Shown: in pieces, positions 43,601 through 56,285 of the stretch
How positions within the stretch are numbered: position 1 is the first letter of the stretch
Layout of the letters: the number at the start of each line of letters is the position of its first letter
Source of the DNA: Arenicola marina
Lineage: Eukaryota > Annelida > Polychaeta > Arenicolidae
NCBI GenBank assembly: GCA_964019135.1
Contig: OZ025252.1
Coordinates: forward strand, 12,716,890-12,780,889
Length of the DNA: 64,000 nt
Reading direction: 5' to 3'
The notes under the pieces: model-generated
The model's database searches: none
Told to the model about the DNA's origin: nothing
What the model saw: only the letters and a program-made list of their open reading frames with translations
Position numbers and translations under genes: made by a program

Positions 43601-44741
43601 ACCCTCTCCCTAACCCTCCCTCCTTCCCACCACCTCCTCGATCTCCCACCCTCCCTCTCCCTAACCCTCCCTCCTTCCCACCACCTCCTCGATCTTCCAC
43701 TCTCTCCCTAACCCTCCCTCCTTCTCACCACCTCCTCGATCTTCCACCCTCTCCCTAACCCTCTCTCTTTCCCATCACCTCCTCGATCTGCCACCCACCC
43801 TCTCCCTAACCCTCCCTCCTTCCCACCGCCTCCTCGATCTCCCACCCTCTCCCTAACCCTCCCTCCTTCCCACCACCTCCTCGATCTCCCACCCTCCCTC
43901 TCCCTAACCCTCTCTCTTTCCCACCACCTCCTCGATCTCCCACCCTCTCCCTAGCCCTTCCTCCTTCCCACCACCTCCTCGACCTCCCACCCTCCCTCTC
44001 CCTAACCCTCCCTCCTTCCCACCACCTCCTCGATCTCCCACCCTCTCCCTAACCCTCCCTCCTTCCCACCACCTCCTCGATCTCCCACCCTCCCTCTCCC
44101 TAACCCTCCCTCCTTCCCACCACCTCCTCGACCTCCCACCCTCCCTCTCCCTAACCCTCCCTCCTTCCCACCACCTCCTCGATCTCCCACCCTCTCCCTA
44201 ACCCTCCCTCCTTCCCACCACCTCCTCGATCTCCCACCCTCCCTCTCCCTAACCCTCCCTCCTTCCCACCACCTCCTCGATCTCCCACCCTCTCCCTAAC
44301 CCCCCCTCCTTCCCACCACCTCCTCAATCTCCCACCACCCTCCCTCCTTCCCACCACCTCCTCGATCTCCCACCCACCCTCTCCCTAGCCCGCCCTCCTT
44401 CCCACCACCTCCTCGATCTCCCACCCTCTCCCTAACTCTCCCTCCTTCCCACCACGTCCTTGATCTCCCACCCTCTCCCTAACCCTCCCTCCTTCCCACC
44501 ACCTCCTCGATCTCCCACCCTCCCTCTCCCTAACCCTCCCTCCTTCCCACCACCTCCTCGATCTCCCACCCTCCCTCTCCCTAACCCTCCCTCCTTCCCA
44601 CCACCTCCTCGATCTTCCACCCTCTCCCTAACCCTCCCTCCTTCCCACCACCTCCTCGATCTCCCACCCTCTCCCTAACCCTCCCTCCTTCCCACCACCT
44701 CCTCGATCTCCCACCCTCCCTCTCGCTAACCCTCCTTCCTT
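37685..44741. repeat. 3,526-bp higher-order tandem duplication in satellite
   Basis: About 37.69-41.21 kb and 41.22-44.74 kb match unit by unit at a constant 3526-base offset. Shared rare variants include CCACGTCCTTGATC, CTCCGACC, AACGCTCCC, CCACTTCCTCG and CGCAAACC. One difference I saw is 39006 (A) against 42532 (C). Inside it, a 2900-base offset also matches (38006 with 40906, and 41826 with 44726), so the duplication itself arose by nested unequal exchange. A short third copy follows to about 45050. Confidence 0.88.
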
Positions 44742-46679
44742 CCCACCACCTCCTCGATCTCCCACCCTCTCCCTAACCCTCCCTCCTTCCCACCACCTCC
44801 TCGATCTCCCACCCTCTCCCTAACCCACCTTCCTTCCCACCACCTGCACGATCTGCCACCCTCCCTCTCGCTAACCCTGCCTCCTCCCCACCACTTCCTC
44901 GATCTGCCACCCACCCTCTCCCTAACCCTCCCACCTTCCCACCACCTCCTCGATCTCCCACCCTCTCCCTAACCCTCCCTCCTTCCCACCACCTCCTCGA
45001 TCTCCCACCCTCCCTCTCCCTAACGCTCCCTCCGTCCCACCACCTCCTCGATCTTCCACCCTCTCCCTAACCCTCCCTCCTTCCCACCACCTCCTCGATC
45101 TCCCACCCTCTCCCTAACCCTCGCTCCTTCCCACCACCTCCTCAATCTCCCACCCTCTCCCTAACCCTCCCTCCTTCCCACCACCTCCTCGATCTCCCAC
45201 CCTCTCCCTAACCCTCCCTCCTTCCCACCACCTCCTAGATCTCCCACCCTCCCTCCCCCTAACCCTCCCTCCTTCCCACCACCTCCTCGATCGCCCACCC
45301 TCTCCCTAACCCTCTCTTCTTCCTACCACCTCCTCGATCTCCCACCCTCCCTCTCCCTAACCCTCCCTCTTTCCCACCACCTCCTCCATTTCCCTCCCTC
45401 CTTCCCACCACCTCCTCGATCTCCCACCCTCCCTCTCCCTGACCCTCCCTCCTTCCCACCACTTCCTCGATCTCCCACCCTCTCCCTAACCCTCCCTCCT
45501 TCCCACCACCTCCTCCATTTCCCTCCCTCCTTCCCACCACCTCCTCGATCTCCCACCCTCCCTCTCCCTGACCCTCCCTCCTTCCCACCACCTCCTCGAT
45601 CTCCCACCCTCTCCCTAACGGTCCCTCCTTCTCACCACCTCCTCAATCTCCCACCCTCCCTCTCCCCAGCCCTCCCGCCCTCTCACCACCTCCTCGATCT
45701 CCCACCCTCTCCCTAACCCACCTTCCTTCCCACCACCTGCACGATCTGCCACCCTCCCTCTCGCTAACCCTGCCTCCTCCCCACCACCTCCTCGATCTGC
45801 CACCCACCCTCTCCCTAACCCTCGTTCCTTCCCACCACCTCCTCGATCTCCCACCCTCTCCCTAACCCTCCCTCCTTCCCACCACCTCCTCGATCTCCCA
45901 CCCTCCCTCTCCCTAACCCTCCCTCCTCCCCACCACCTCCTCGATCTGCCACCCACCCTCTCCCTAACCCTCCCTCCTTCCCACCACCTCCTCGATCTTC
46001 CACCCTCTCCCTAACCCTCCCTCCTTCCCACCACCTCCTCGATCTCCCACCCTCTCCCTAACCCTCTCTCTTTCCCACCACCTCCTCGATCTCCCACCCT
46101 CTCCCTAGCCCTCCCTCCTTCCCACCACCTCCTCGATCTCCCACCCTCTCCCTAACCCTCCCTCCTTCCCACCACCTCCTCAATCTCCCACCCTCCCTCT
46201 CGCTAACCCTCCCTGCTTCCCGCCACCTCCTCAATCTCCCACCCTCCCTCTCCCTAACCCTCCCTCCTTCCCACCACCTCCTCGATCTCCCACCCTCTCC
46301 CTAACCCTCCCTCCTTCCCACCACCTCCTCAATCTCCCACCCTCCCTCTCGCTAACCCTCCCTCCTTCCCGCCACCTCCTCAATCTCCCACCCTCCCTCT
46401 CCCTAACCCTCCCTCCTTCCCACCACCTCCTCGATCTCCCACCCTCTCCCTAACCCTCCCTCCTTCCCACCACCTCCTCAATCTCCCACCCTCCCTCTCC
46501 CTAACCCTCCCTCCTTCCCACCACCTCCTCAATCTCCCACCCTCCCTCCATCCCACCACCTCCTCAATCTCCCACCCTCTCCCTAACCCTCCCTCCTTCC
46601 CACCACCTCCTCGATCTCCCACCCTCTCCCTCACCCTCCCTCCTTCCCACCACCTCCTAGATCTCCCACCCTCCCTCCC

Positions 46680-49530
46680 CCTAACCCTCCCTCCTTCCCA
46701 CCACCTCCTCGATCGCACACCCTCTCCCTAACCCTCCCTTCTTCCTACCACCTCCTCGATCTCCCACCCTCCCTCTCCCTAACCCTCCCTCCTTCCCACC
46801 ACCTCCTCCATTTCCCTCCCTCCTTCCCACCACCTCCTCGATCTCCCACCCTCCCTCTCCCTGGCCCTCCCTCCTTCCCACCACCTCCTCGATCTCCCAC
46901 CCTCTCCCTAACCCTCCCTCCTTCCCATGCACCACCTCCTCGATCTCCCACCCTCTCCCTAACCGTCCCTCCTTCTCACCACCTCCTCAATCTCCCACCC
47001 TCCCTCTCCCCAGCCCTCCCGCGCTCTCACCACCTCCTCGGTCTCTTACCCTCTCCCTAACCCACCTTCCTTCCCACCACCTGCACGATCTGCCACCCTC
47101 CTTCTCGCTAACCCTGCCTCCTCCCCACCACCTCCTCGATCTGCCACCCACCCTCTCCCTAACCCTCGTTCCTTCCCACCACCTCCTCGATCTCCCACCC
47201 TCTCCCTAACCCTCCCTCCTTCCCACCACCTCCTCGATCTCCCACCCTCTCCCTAGCCCTTCCTCCTTCCCACCACCTCCTCGACCTCCCACCCTCCCTC
47301 TCCCTAACCCCCCCCCCCTCCTTCCCACCACATCCTCGATCTCCCACCCTCTCCCTAACCCTCCCTCCTTCCCACCACCTCCTCGATCTCCCACCCTCTC
47401 CCTAACCCTCCCTCCTTCCCACCACCTCCTCGATCTCCCACCCTCCCTCTCCCAAACCCTCCCTCCTTCCCACCCCCTCCTCGATCTCCCACCCTCTCCC
47501 TAACCACCCCTCCTTCCCACCACCTCCTCGATCTCCCACCCACCCTCTCCCTAGCCCGCCCTCCTTCCCACCACCTCCTCGATCTCCCACCCTCTCCCTA
47601 ACCCTCCCTCCTTCCCACCACCTCGTCGATCTCCCACCCTCTCCCTAACCCTCCCTCCTTCCCACCACCTCCTCGATCACCCACCCTCCCTCTCCCTAAC
47701 CCGCCCTCCTTCCCACCACCTCTTCGATCTCCCACCCTCCCTCTCCCTAACCCTCCCTCCTTCCCACCACCTCCTCGATCTTCCACCCTCTCCCTAACCC
47801 TCCCTCCTTCCCACCACCTCCTCGATCTCCCACCCTCTCCCTAACCCTCTCTCTTTCCCACCATCTCCTCGATCTCCCACCCTCTCCCTAACCCTTCCTC
47901 CTTCCCACCACCTCCTGGACCTCCCACCCTCCCTCTCCCTAACCCCCCCCCCTCCTTCCCACCACCTCCTCGATCTCCCACCCTCTCCCTAACCCTCCCT
48001 CCTTCCCACCACCTCCTCAATCTCCCACCCTCCCTCTCGCTAACCCTCCCTCCTTCCCGCCACCTCCTCAATCTCCCACCCTCCCTCTCTCTAACCCTCC
48101 CTCCTTCCCACCACCTCCTCGATCTCCCACCCTCTCCCTAACCGTCCCTCCTTCCCACCACCTCCTCAATCTCCCACCCTCCCTCTCCCTAACCCTCCCT
48201 CCCCACCACCTCCTCGATCTCCCACCCTCTCCCTTACCCTCCCTCCTTCCCACCACCTCCTAGATCTCCCACCCTCCCTCCCCCTAACCCTCCCTCCTTC
48301 CCACCACCTCCTCGATCGCACACCCTCTCCCTAACCCTCTCTTCTTCCTACCACCTCCTCGATCTCCCACCCTCCCTCTCCCTAACCCTCCCTCCTTCCC
48401 AACACCTCCTCCATTTCCCTCCCTCCTTCCCACCACCTCCTCGATCTCCCACCCTCCCTCTCCCTGGCCCTCCCTCCTTTCCACCACCTCCTCGATCTCC
48501 CACCCTCTCCCTAACCCTCCCTCCTTCCCATGCACCACCTCCTCGATCTCCCACCCTCTCCCTAACCGTCCCTCCTTCTCACCACCTCCTCAATCTCCCA
48601 CCCTCCCTCTCCCCAGCGCTCCCGCGCTCTCACCACCTCCTCGATCTCTTACCCTCTCCCTAACCCAACTTCCTTCCCACCACCTGCACGATCTGCCACC
48701 CTCCCTCTCGCTAACCCTGCCTCCTCCCCACCACCTCCTCGATCTGCCACCCACCGTCTCCCTAACCCTCGTTCCTTCCCACCACCTCCTCGATCTCCCA
48801 CCCTCTCCCTAACCCTCCCTCCTTCCCACCACCTCCTCGATCTCCCACCCTCTCCCTAGCCCTTCCTCCTTCCCAACACCTCCTCGACCTCCCAACCTCC
48901 CTCTCCCTAACCCCCCCCCCTCCTTCCCGCCACATCCTCGATCTCCCACCCTCTCCCTAACCCTCCCTCCTTCCCACCACCTCCTCGATCTCCCACCCTC
49001 TCCCTAACCCTCCCTCCTTCCCACCACCTCCTCGATCTCCCACCCTCCCTCTCCCAAACCCTCCCTCCTTCCCACCTCCTCCTCGATCTCCCACCCTCTC
49101 CCTAACCCCCCCTCCTTCCCACCACCTCCTCAATCTCCCACCACCCTCCCTCCTTCCCACCCCCTCCTCGATCTCCCACCCACCCTCTCCCTAGCCCGCC
49201 CTCCTTCCCACCACCTCCTCGATCTCCCACCCTCTCCCTAACCCTCCCTCCTTCCCACCACCTCGTCGATCTCCCACCCTCTCCCTAACCCTCCCTCCTT
49301 CCCACCACCTCCTCGATCTCCCACCCTCCCTCTCCCTAACCCGCCCTCCTTCCCACCACCTCCTCGATCTCCCACCCTCCCTCTCCCTAACCCTCCCTCC
49401 TTCCCACCACCTCCTCGATCTTCCACCCACTCCCTAACCCTCCCTCCTTCCCACCACCTCCTCGATCTCCCACCCTCTCCCTAACCCTCTCTCTTTCCCA
49501 CCATCTCCTCGATCTCCCACCCTCCCTCTC
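46680..49530. repeat. ~1.6-kb higher-order duplication in satellite
   Basis: The block starting near 46680 recurs near 48284 (offset 1603), including the otherwise rare CCCATGCACCACC, CTCTTACCCTC and poly-C (AACCCCCCCCC) units. The offset drifts to about 1640 later, so indels followed the duplication. Confidence 0.8.
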
Positions 49531-51816
49531 CCTAACCGTCCCTCCTTCCCACCACCTCCTCGATCTCCCACCCTCTCCCTAACCCTCCCTCCTTCCCACC
49601 AGCTCCTCGATCTCCCACCCTCCCTCTACCTAGCCCTCCCTCCTTCCCACCACCTCCTCGATCTCCCACCCTCCCTCTCCCTAACCCTCCCTCCTTCCCA
49701 CCACCTCTTCGATCTCCCACCCTCCCTCTCCCTAACCCTCCCTCCTTCCCACCACCTCCTCGATCTCCCACCCTCTCCCTAACCCTCCCTCCTTCCCACC
49801 ACCTCCTCGATCTCCCACCCTCTCCCTAACCCTCCCTCCTTCCCACCACCTCTTCGATCTCCCACCCTCCCTCTCCCTAACCCTCCCTCCTTCCCACCAG
49901 CTCCTCGATCTCCCACCCTCCCTCTCCCTAACCCTCCCTCCTTCCCACCACCTCCTCGATCTCCCACCCTCCCTCTCCCTAACCCTCCCTCCTTCCCACC
50001 ACCTCTTCGATCTCCCACCCTCCCTCTCCCTAACCCTCCCTCCTTCCCACCACCTCCTCGATCTCCCACCCTCTCCCTAACCCTCCCTCCTTCCCACCAC
50101 CTCCTCGATCTCCCACCCTCTCCCTAACCCTCCCTCCTTCCCACCACCTCTTCGATCTCCCACCCTCCCTCTCCCTAACCCTCCCTCCTTCCCACCACCT
50201 CCTCGATCTCCCACCCTCTCCCTAACACTCCCTCCTTCCCACCACCTCCTCGATCTCCCACCCTCCCTCTCCCTAACCCTCCCTCCTTCCCACCACCTAC
50301 TCGATCTTCCACTCTCTCCCTAACCCTCCCTCCTTCCCAACACCGCCTCGATCTCCCACCCTCTCCCTAACCCTCACTTGATCTCCCACCCTCTCCCTAA
50401 CCCTTCCTCCTTCCCACCACCTCCTCGATCTCCCACCCTCCCTCTCCCTAACCCTCCCTCCTTCCCACCACCTCCTCAATCTCCCACCCTCCCTCTCCCT
50501 AACCCTCCCTCCTTCCCACCACCTCCTCGATCTTCCACTCTCTCCCTAACCCGCCCTCCTTCCCACCACCTCCTCGATCTCCCACCCTCTCCCTAACCCT
50601 CCCTCCTTCCCACCACCTCCTCGATCTCCCACCCTCCCTCTCCCTAACCCTCCCTCCTTCCCACCACCTCCTCGATCTCCCACCCTCCCTCTCCCTAACC
50701 CTCCCTCCTTCCCACCACCTCCTCGATCTCCCACCCTCTCCCTAACCCTCCCTCCTTCCCACCACCTCCTCGATCTCCCACCCTCTCCCTAACCCTCCCT
50801 CCTTCCCACCACCTCCTCAATCTCCCACCCTCCCTCTCCCTAACCCTCCCTCCTTCCCACCACCTCCTCAATCTCCCACCCTCCCTCCTTCCCACCACCT
50901 CCTCAATCTCCCACCCTCTCCCTAACCCTCCCTCCTTCCCACCACCTCCTCGATCTCCCACCCTCTCCCTCACCCTCCCTCCTTCCCACCACCTCCTAGA
51001 TCTCCCACCCTCCCTCCCCCTAACCCTCCCTCCTTCCCACCACCTCCTCGATCGCACACCCTCTCCCTAACCCTCCCTTCTTCCTACCACCTCCTCGATC
51101 TCCCACCCTCCCTCTCCCTAACCCTCCCTCCTTCCCACCACCTCCTCGATCTCCCACCCTCTCCCTAACCCTCCCTCCTTCCCACCACCTCCTCGATCTC
51201 CCACCCTCTCCCTAACCCTCCCTCCTCTTCGATCTCCCACCCTCCCTCTCCCTAACCCTCCCTCCTTCCCACCACCTCCTCGATCTCCCACCCTCTCCCT
51301 AACCCTCCCTCCTTCCCACCACCTCCTCGATCTCCCACCCTCCCTCTCCCTAACCCTCCCTCCTTCCCACCACCTCCTCAATCTCCCACCCTCCCTCTCC
51401 CTAACCCTCCCTCCTTCCCACCACCTCCTCGATCTTCCACTCTCTTCCTAACCCTCCCTCCTTCCCACCACCTCCTCGATCTCCCACCCTCTCCCTAACC
51501 CTCCCTCCTTCCCACCACCTCCTCGATCTCCCACCCTCCCTCTCCCTAACCCTCCCTCCTTCCCACCACCTCCTCGATCTCCCACCCTCCCTCTCCCTAA
51601 CCCTCCCTCCTTCCCACCACCTCCTCGATCTTCCACCCTCTCCCTAGCCCTTCCTCCTTCCCACCACATCCTCGATCTCCCACCCTCCCTCTCCCTAACC
51701 CTCCCTCCTTCCCACTACCTCCTCGATCTCCCACCCTCTCCCTAACCCTCCCGCCTTCCCACCACCTCCTCAATCTCCCACCCTCCCTCTCCCTAACCCT
51801 CACTCCTTCCCACCAC

Positions 51817-51920
51817 TGATTTTCAGGGTTTTAATATTGACTAATATTGACCAATATGGCACGATATAGCCTTCCAGGCTGAAAGTGCCGTTAAGCTCCA
51901 ATCGAATCAAATCAAATCAA
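51817..51920 (+). mobile_element. SINE/LINE 3'-end insertion in satellite, copy 1 (104 bp)
   Basis: Non-satellite sequence starting TGATTTTCAGGG, with AATATTGACTAATATTGACC, a small hairpin AGCCTTCCAGGCT, TGCCGTTAAGC and a tail of ATCAA repeats. It is flanked by CCTTCCCACCAC on both sides, a 12-bp target-site duplication. A hairpin followed by a short tandem tail is characteristic of CR1/L2/RTE-type LINE or partner SINE 3' ends. No coding capacity. The tail here (AATCGAATCAAATCAAATCAA) lacks the AAGC change shared by the other five copies. Confidence 0.8.
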
Positions 51921-53237
51921 CCTTCCCACCACCTCCTCGATCTCCCACCCACCCTCTCCCTAACCCTCCCTCCTTCCCACCACCTCCTCGATCTCCCACC
52001 CTCCCTCTCCTTAACCCCCCTCCTTCCCACCACCTCCTAGATCTCCCACCCTCTCCCTAACCCTCCCTCCTTCCCACCACCTCCTCGATCTCCCACCCTC
52101 CCTCTCCCTAACCCTCCCTCCTTCCCGCCACCTCAGCAATTTCCCACCCTCCCTCTCCCTAACCCTTCCTCCTTCCCACCACCTTCTAGATCTCCCACCC
52201 TCTCCCTAACCCTCCCTCCTTCCCAGCACCTCCTCGATCTCCCACCCTCCCTCTCCCTAACCCTCCCTCCTTCCCACCACCTCCTCCATTTCCCTCCCTC
52301 CTTCCCACCACCTCCTCGATCTCCCACCCTCCCTCTCCCTAACCCTCCCTCCTTCCCACCACCTCCTCGATCTCCCACCCTCTCCCTAAACCTCCCTCCT
52401 TCCCACCACCTCCTCCATTTCCCTCCCTCCTTCCCACCACCTCCTCGATCTCCCACCCTCCCTCGCCCTAACCCTCCCTCCTTCCCACCACCTCCTCGAT
52501 CTCCCACGCTCTCCCTAACCCTCCCTCCTTCCCACCACCTCCTCGATCGCCCACCCTCTCCCTAACCCTCTCTCCTTCCCACCATCTCCTCGATCTCCCA
52601 CCCTCCCTCTCCCTAACCCTCCCTCCTTCCCACCACCTCCTCCATTTCCCTCCCTCCTTCCCACCACCTCCTCGATCTCCCACCCTCCCTCTCCCTAACC
52701 CTCCCTCCTTCCCACCACCTCCTCGATCTCCCACCCTCTCCCTAAACCTCCCTCCTTCCCACCACCTCCTCCATTTCCCTCCCTCCTTCCCACCACCTCC
52801 TCAATCTCCGACCCTCCCTCTCCCTAACCCTCCCTCCTCACCACCTCCTCAATCTCCCACCCTCTCCCTAACCCCCCCTTCTTCCCACCACCTCCTCGAT
52901 CTCCCACCCTCCGTCTCCCTAACCCTCCCTCCTTCCCACCACCTCCTCGATCTCCCACCCTCTCCCTAACCCTCCCTCCCTCCCACCACCTCCTCGATCT
53001 CCCACCGTCACTCTCCCTAACCCTCCCTCCTTCCCACCACCTCCTCCATCTCCCACCCTCCCTCTCTCTAACCCTCCCTCCTTCCCACCACCTCCTCGAT
53101 CTCCCACCCTCCCTCTCGCTAACCCTGCCTCCTTCCCACCACCCTCCTCGATCTCCCTAACCCTCCTTCTCCCTAACCCTCCTCTTCCCACCACCTCCTC
53201 GATCGCCCTCTCCCTAACCCTCCCTCCTTCCCACCAC

Positions 53238-53341
53238 TGATTTTCAGGGTTTTAATATTGACTAATATTGACCAATATGGCACGATATAGCCTTCCAGGC
53301 TGAAAGTGCCGTTAAGCCTCAATCAAATCAAAGCAAATCAA
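53238..53341 (+). mobile_element. SINE/LINE 3'-end insertion, copy 2 (104 bp)
   Basis: Same junctions as copy 1, with AAGC in the tail and GCCTC before it. Confidence 0.8.
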
Positions 53342-55237
53342 CCTTCCCACCACCTCCTCGATCTCCCACCCTCCCTCTCTCTAACCCTCCCTCCTTCCCT
53401 CCACCTTCTCAATATCCCACCCTCCCTCTCCCTAACCCTCCCTCCTTCCCGCCACCTCCTCGATCTACCACCCTCTCCCTAACCCTCCCTCCTTCCCACC
53501 ACCTCCTAGATCTCCCACCCTCCCTCTCCCTAACCCTCCCTCCTTCCCACCACCTCCTCGATCTCCCACCCTCTCCCTAACCCTCCCTCCTTCCCACCAC
53601 CTCCTCGATCTCCCACCCTCCCACTCGCTAACCCTCCCTCCTTCCCACCACCTCCTCAATCTCCCACCCTCCCTCTCCCTAACCCTCCCTCCTTCCCACC
53701 ACCTCCTCGATCTCCCACCCTCTCCCTAACCCACCCTCCTTCCCACCACCTCCTCGATCTCCCACCCACCCTCTCCCTAACCCTCCCTCCTTCCCACCAC
53801 CTCCTCAATCTCCCACCCTCCCTCTCCCTAACCCCCCCTCCTTCCCACCACCTCCTCAATCTCCCACCCTCCCTCTCCCTAACCCTCCCTCCTTCCCACC
53901 ACCTCCTCGATCTCCCACCCTCTCCCTAACCCTCCCTCCTTCCCACCACCTCCTCGATCTCCCACCCTCCCTCTCGCTAACCCTCCCTCCTTCCCACCAC
54001 CTCCTAGATCTCCCACCCTCCCTCTCCCTAACCCTCCCTCCTTCCCACCACCTCCCCGATCTCCCACCCTCTCCCTAACCCTCCCTCCTTCCCACCACCT
54101 CCTCGATCTCCCACCCTACCTTTCGCTAACCCTCCCTCCATCCCACCACCTCCTCAATCTCCCACCCTCCTCTCCCTAACCCTCCCTCCTTCCCACCACC
54201 TCCTCGATCTCCCACCCTCTCCTTAACCGTCCCTCGTTCCCACCACCTCCTCAATCTCCCACCCTCCCTCTCCCTAACCCTCCCTCCTCACCACCTCCTC
54301 AATCTCCCACCCTCTCCCTAACCCCCCCTTCTTCCCACCACCTCCTCGATCTCCCACCCTCCCTCTCCCTAACCCTCCCTCCTTCCCACCACCTCCTCGA
54401 TCTCCCACCCTCTCCCTAACCCTCCCTCCCTCCCACCACCTCCTCAATCTCCCACCCTCCCTCTCCCTAACCCTCCCTCCTTCCCACCACCTCCTCGATC
54501 TCCCACCGTCACTCTCCCTAACCCTCCCTCCTTCCCACCACCTCCTCGATCTCCCACCCTCCCTCTCCCTAACCCTCCCTCCTTCCCACCACCTCCTCGA
54601 TCTCCCACCCTCTCCCTAACCCTCCCTCCCTCCCACCACCTCCTCGATCTCCCACCGTCACTCTCCCTAACCCTCCCTCCTTCCCACCACCTCCTCGATC
54701 TCCCACCCTCCCTCTCCCTAACCCTCCCTCCTTCCCACCACCTCCTCGATCTCCCACCCTCTCCCTAACCCTCCCTCCCTCCCACCACCTCCTCGATCTC
54801 CCACCGTCACTCTCCCTAACCCTCCCTCCTTCCCACCACCTCCTCGATCTCCCACCGTCACTCTCCCTAACCCTCCCTCCTTCCCACCACCTCCTCGATC
54901 TCCCACCCTCCCTCTCCCTAACCCTCCCTCCTTCCCACCACCTCCTCGATCTCCCACCCTCTCCCTAACCGTCCCTCCCTCCCACCACCTCCTCGATCTC
55001 CCACCGTCACTCTCCCTAACCCTCCCTCCTTCCCACCACCTCCTCGATCTCCCACCCTCCCTCTCTCTAACCCTCCCTCCTTCCCACCACCTCCTCGATC
55101 TCCCACCCTCCCTCTCGCTAACCCTGCCTCCTTCCCACCACCTCCTCGATCTCCCTAACCCTCCCTCTCCCTAACCCTCCCTCTTTCCCACCACCTCCTC
55201 GATCGCCCTCTTCCTAACCCTCCCTCCTTCCCACCAC

Positions 55238-55341
55238 TGATTTTCAGGGTTTTAATATTGACTAATATTGACCAATATGGCACGATATAGCCTTCCAGGC
55301 TGAAAGTGCCGTTAAGCCCCAATCAAATCAAAGCAAATCAA
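55238..55341 (+). mobile_element. SINE/LINE 3'-end insertion, copy 3 (104 bp)
   Basis: Same junctions, with GCCCC before the tail. It is about 2000 bases from copy 2. Confidence 0.8.
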
Positions 55342-56181
55342 CCTTCCCACCACCTCCTCGATCTCCCACCCTCCCTCTCTCTAACCCTCCCTCCTTCCCT
55401 CCACCTCCTCAATATCCCACCCTCCCTCTCCCTAACCCTCCCTCCTTCCCGCCACCTCCTCGATCTACCACCCTCTCCCTAACCCTCCCTCCTTCCCACC
55501 ACCTCCTCGATCTCCCACCCTCTCCCTAACCCTCCCTCCTTCCCACCACCTCCTCGATCTCCCACCCTCTCCCTAACCCTTCCTCCTTCCCACCACCTCC
55601 TAGATCTCCCACCCTCCCTCTCCCTAACCCTGCCTCCCCACCACCTCCTCGATCTCCCACCCTCCCTCTCCCTAACCCTCCCTCCCCACCACCTCCTCGA
55701 TCTCCCACCCTCTCCCTAACCCTCCCTCCTTCCCACCACCTCCTCGATCTCCCACCCTCTCCCTAACCCTTCCTCCTTCCCACCACCTCCTAGATCTCCC
55801 GCCCTCCCTCTCCCTAACCCTGCCTCCCCACCACCTCCTCGATCTCCCAGCCTCCCTCTCCCTAGCCCTTCCTCCTTCCCACCACCTCCTCGATCTCCCA
55901 CCCTCCGTCTCCCTAACCCTCCCTCCTTCCCACCACCTCCTCGATCTCCCACCCTCTCCCTAACCCTCCCTCCTTCCCACCACCTCCTCCATCTCCCACC
56001 CTCCCTCTCTCTAACCCTCCCTCCTTCCCACCACCTCCTCGATCTCCCACCCTCCCTCTCGCTAACCCTGCCTCCTTCCCACCACCTCCTCGATCTCCCT
56101 AACCCTCCTTCTCCCTAACCCTCCCTCTTTCCCACCACCTCCTCGATCGCCCTCTCCCTAACCCTCCCTCCTTCCCACCAC

Positions 56182-56285
56182 TGATTTTCAGGGTTTTAAT
56201 ATTGACTAATATTGACCAATATGGCACGATATAGCCTTCCAGGCTGAAAGTGCCGTTAAGCCTCAATCAAATCAAAGCAAATCAA
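56182..56285 (+). mobile_element. SINE/LINE 3'-end insertion, copy 4 (104 bp)
   Basis: Equivalent of copy 2 at offset 2944, sharing its GCCTC variant. Confidence 0.8.
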
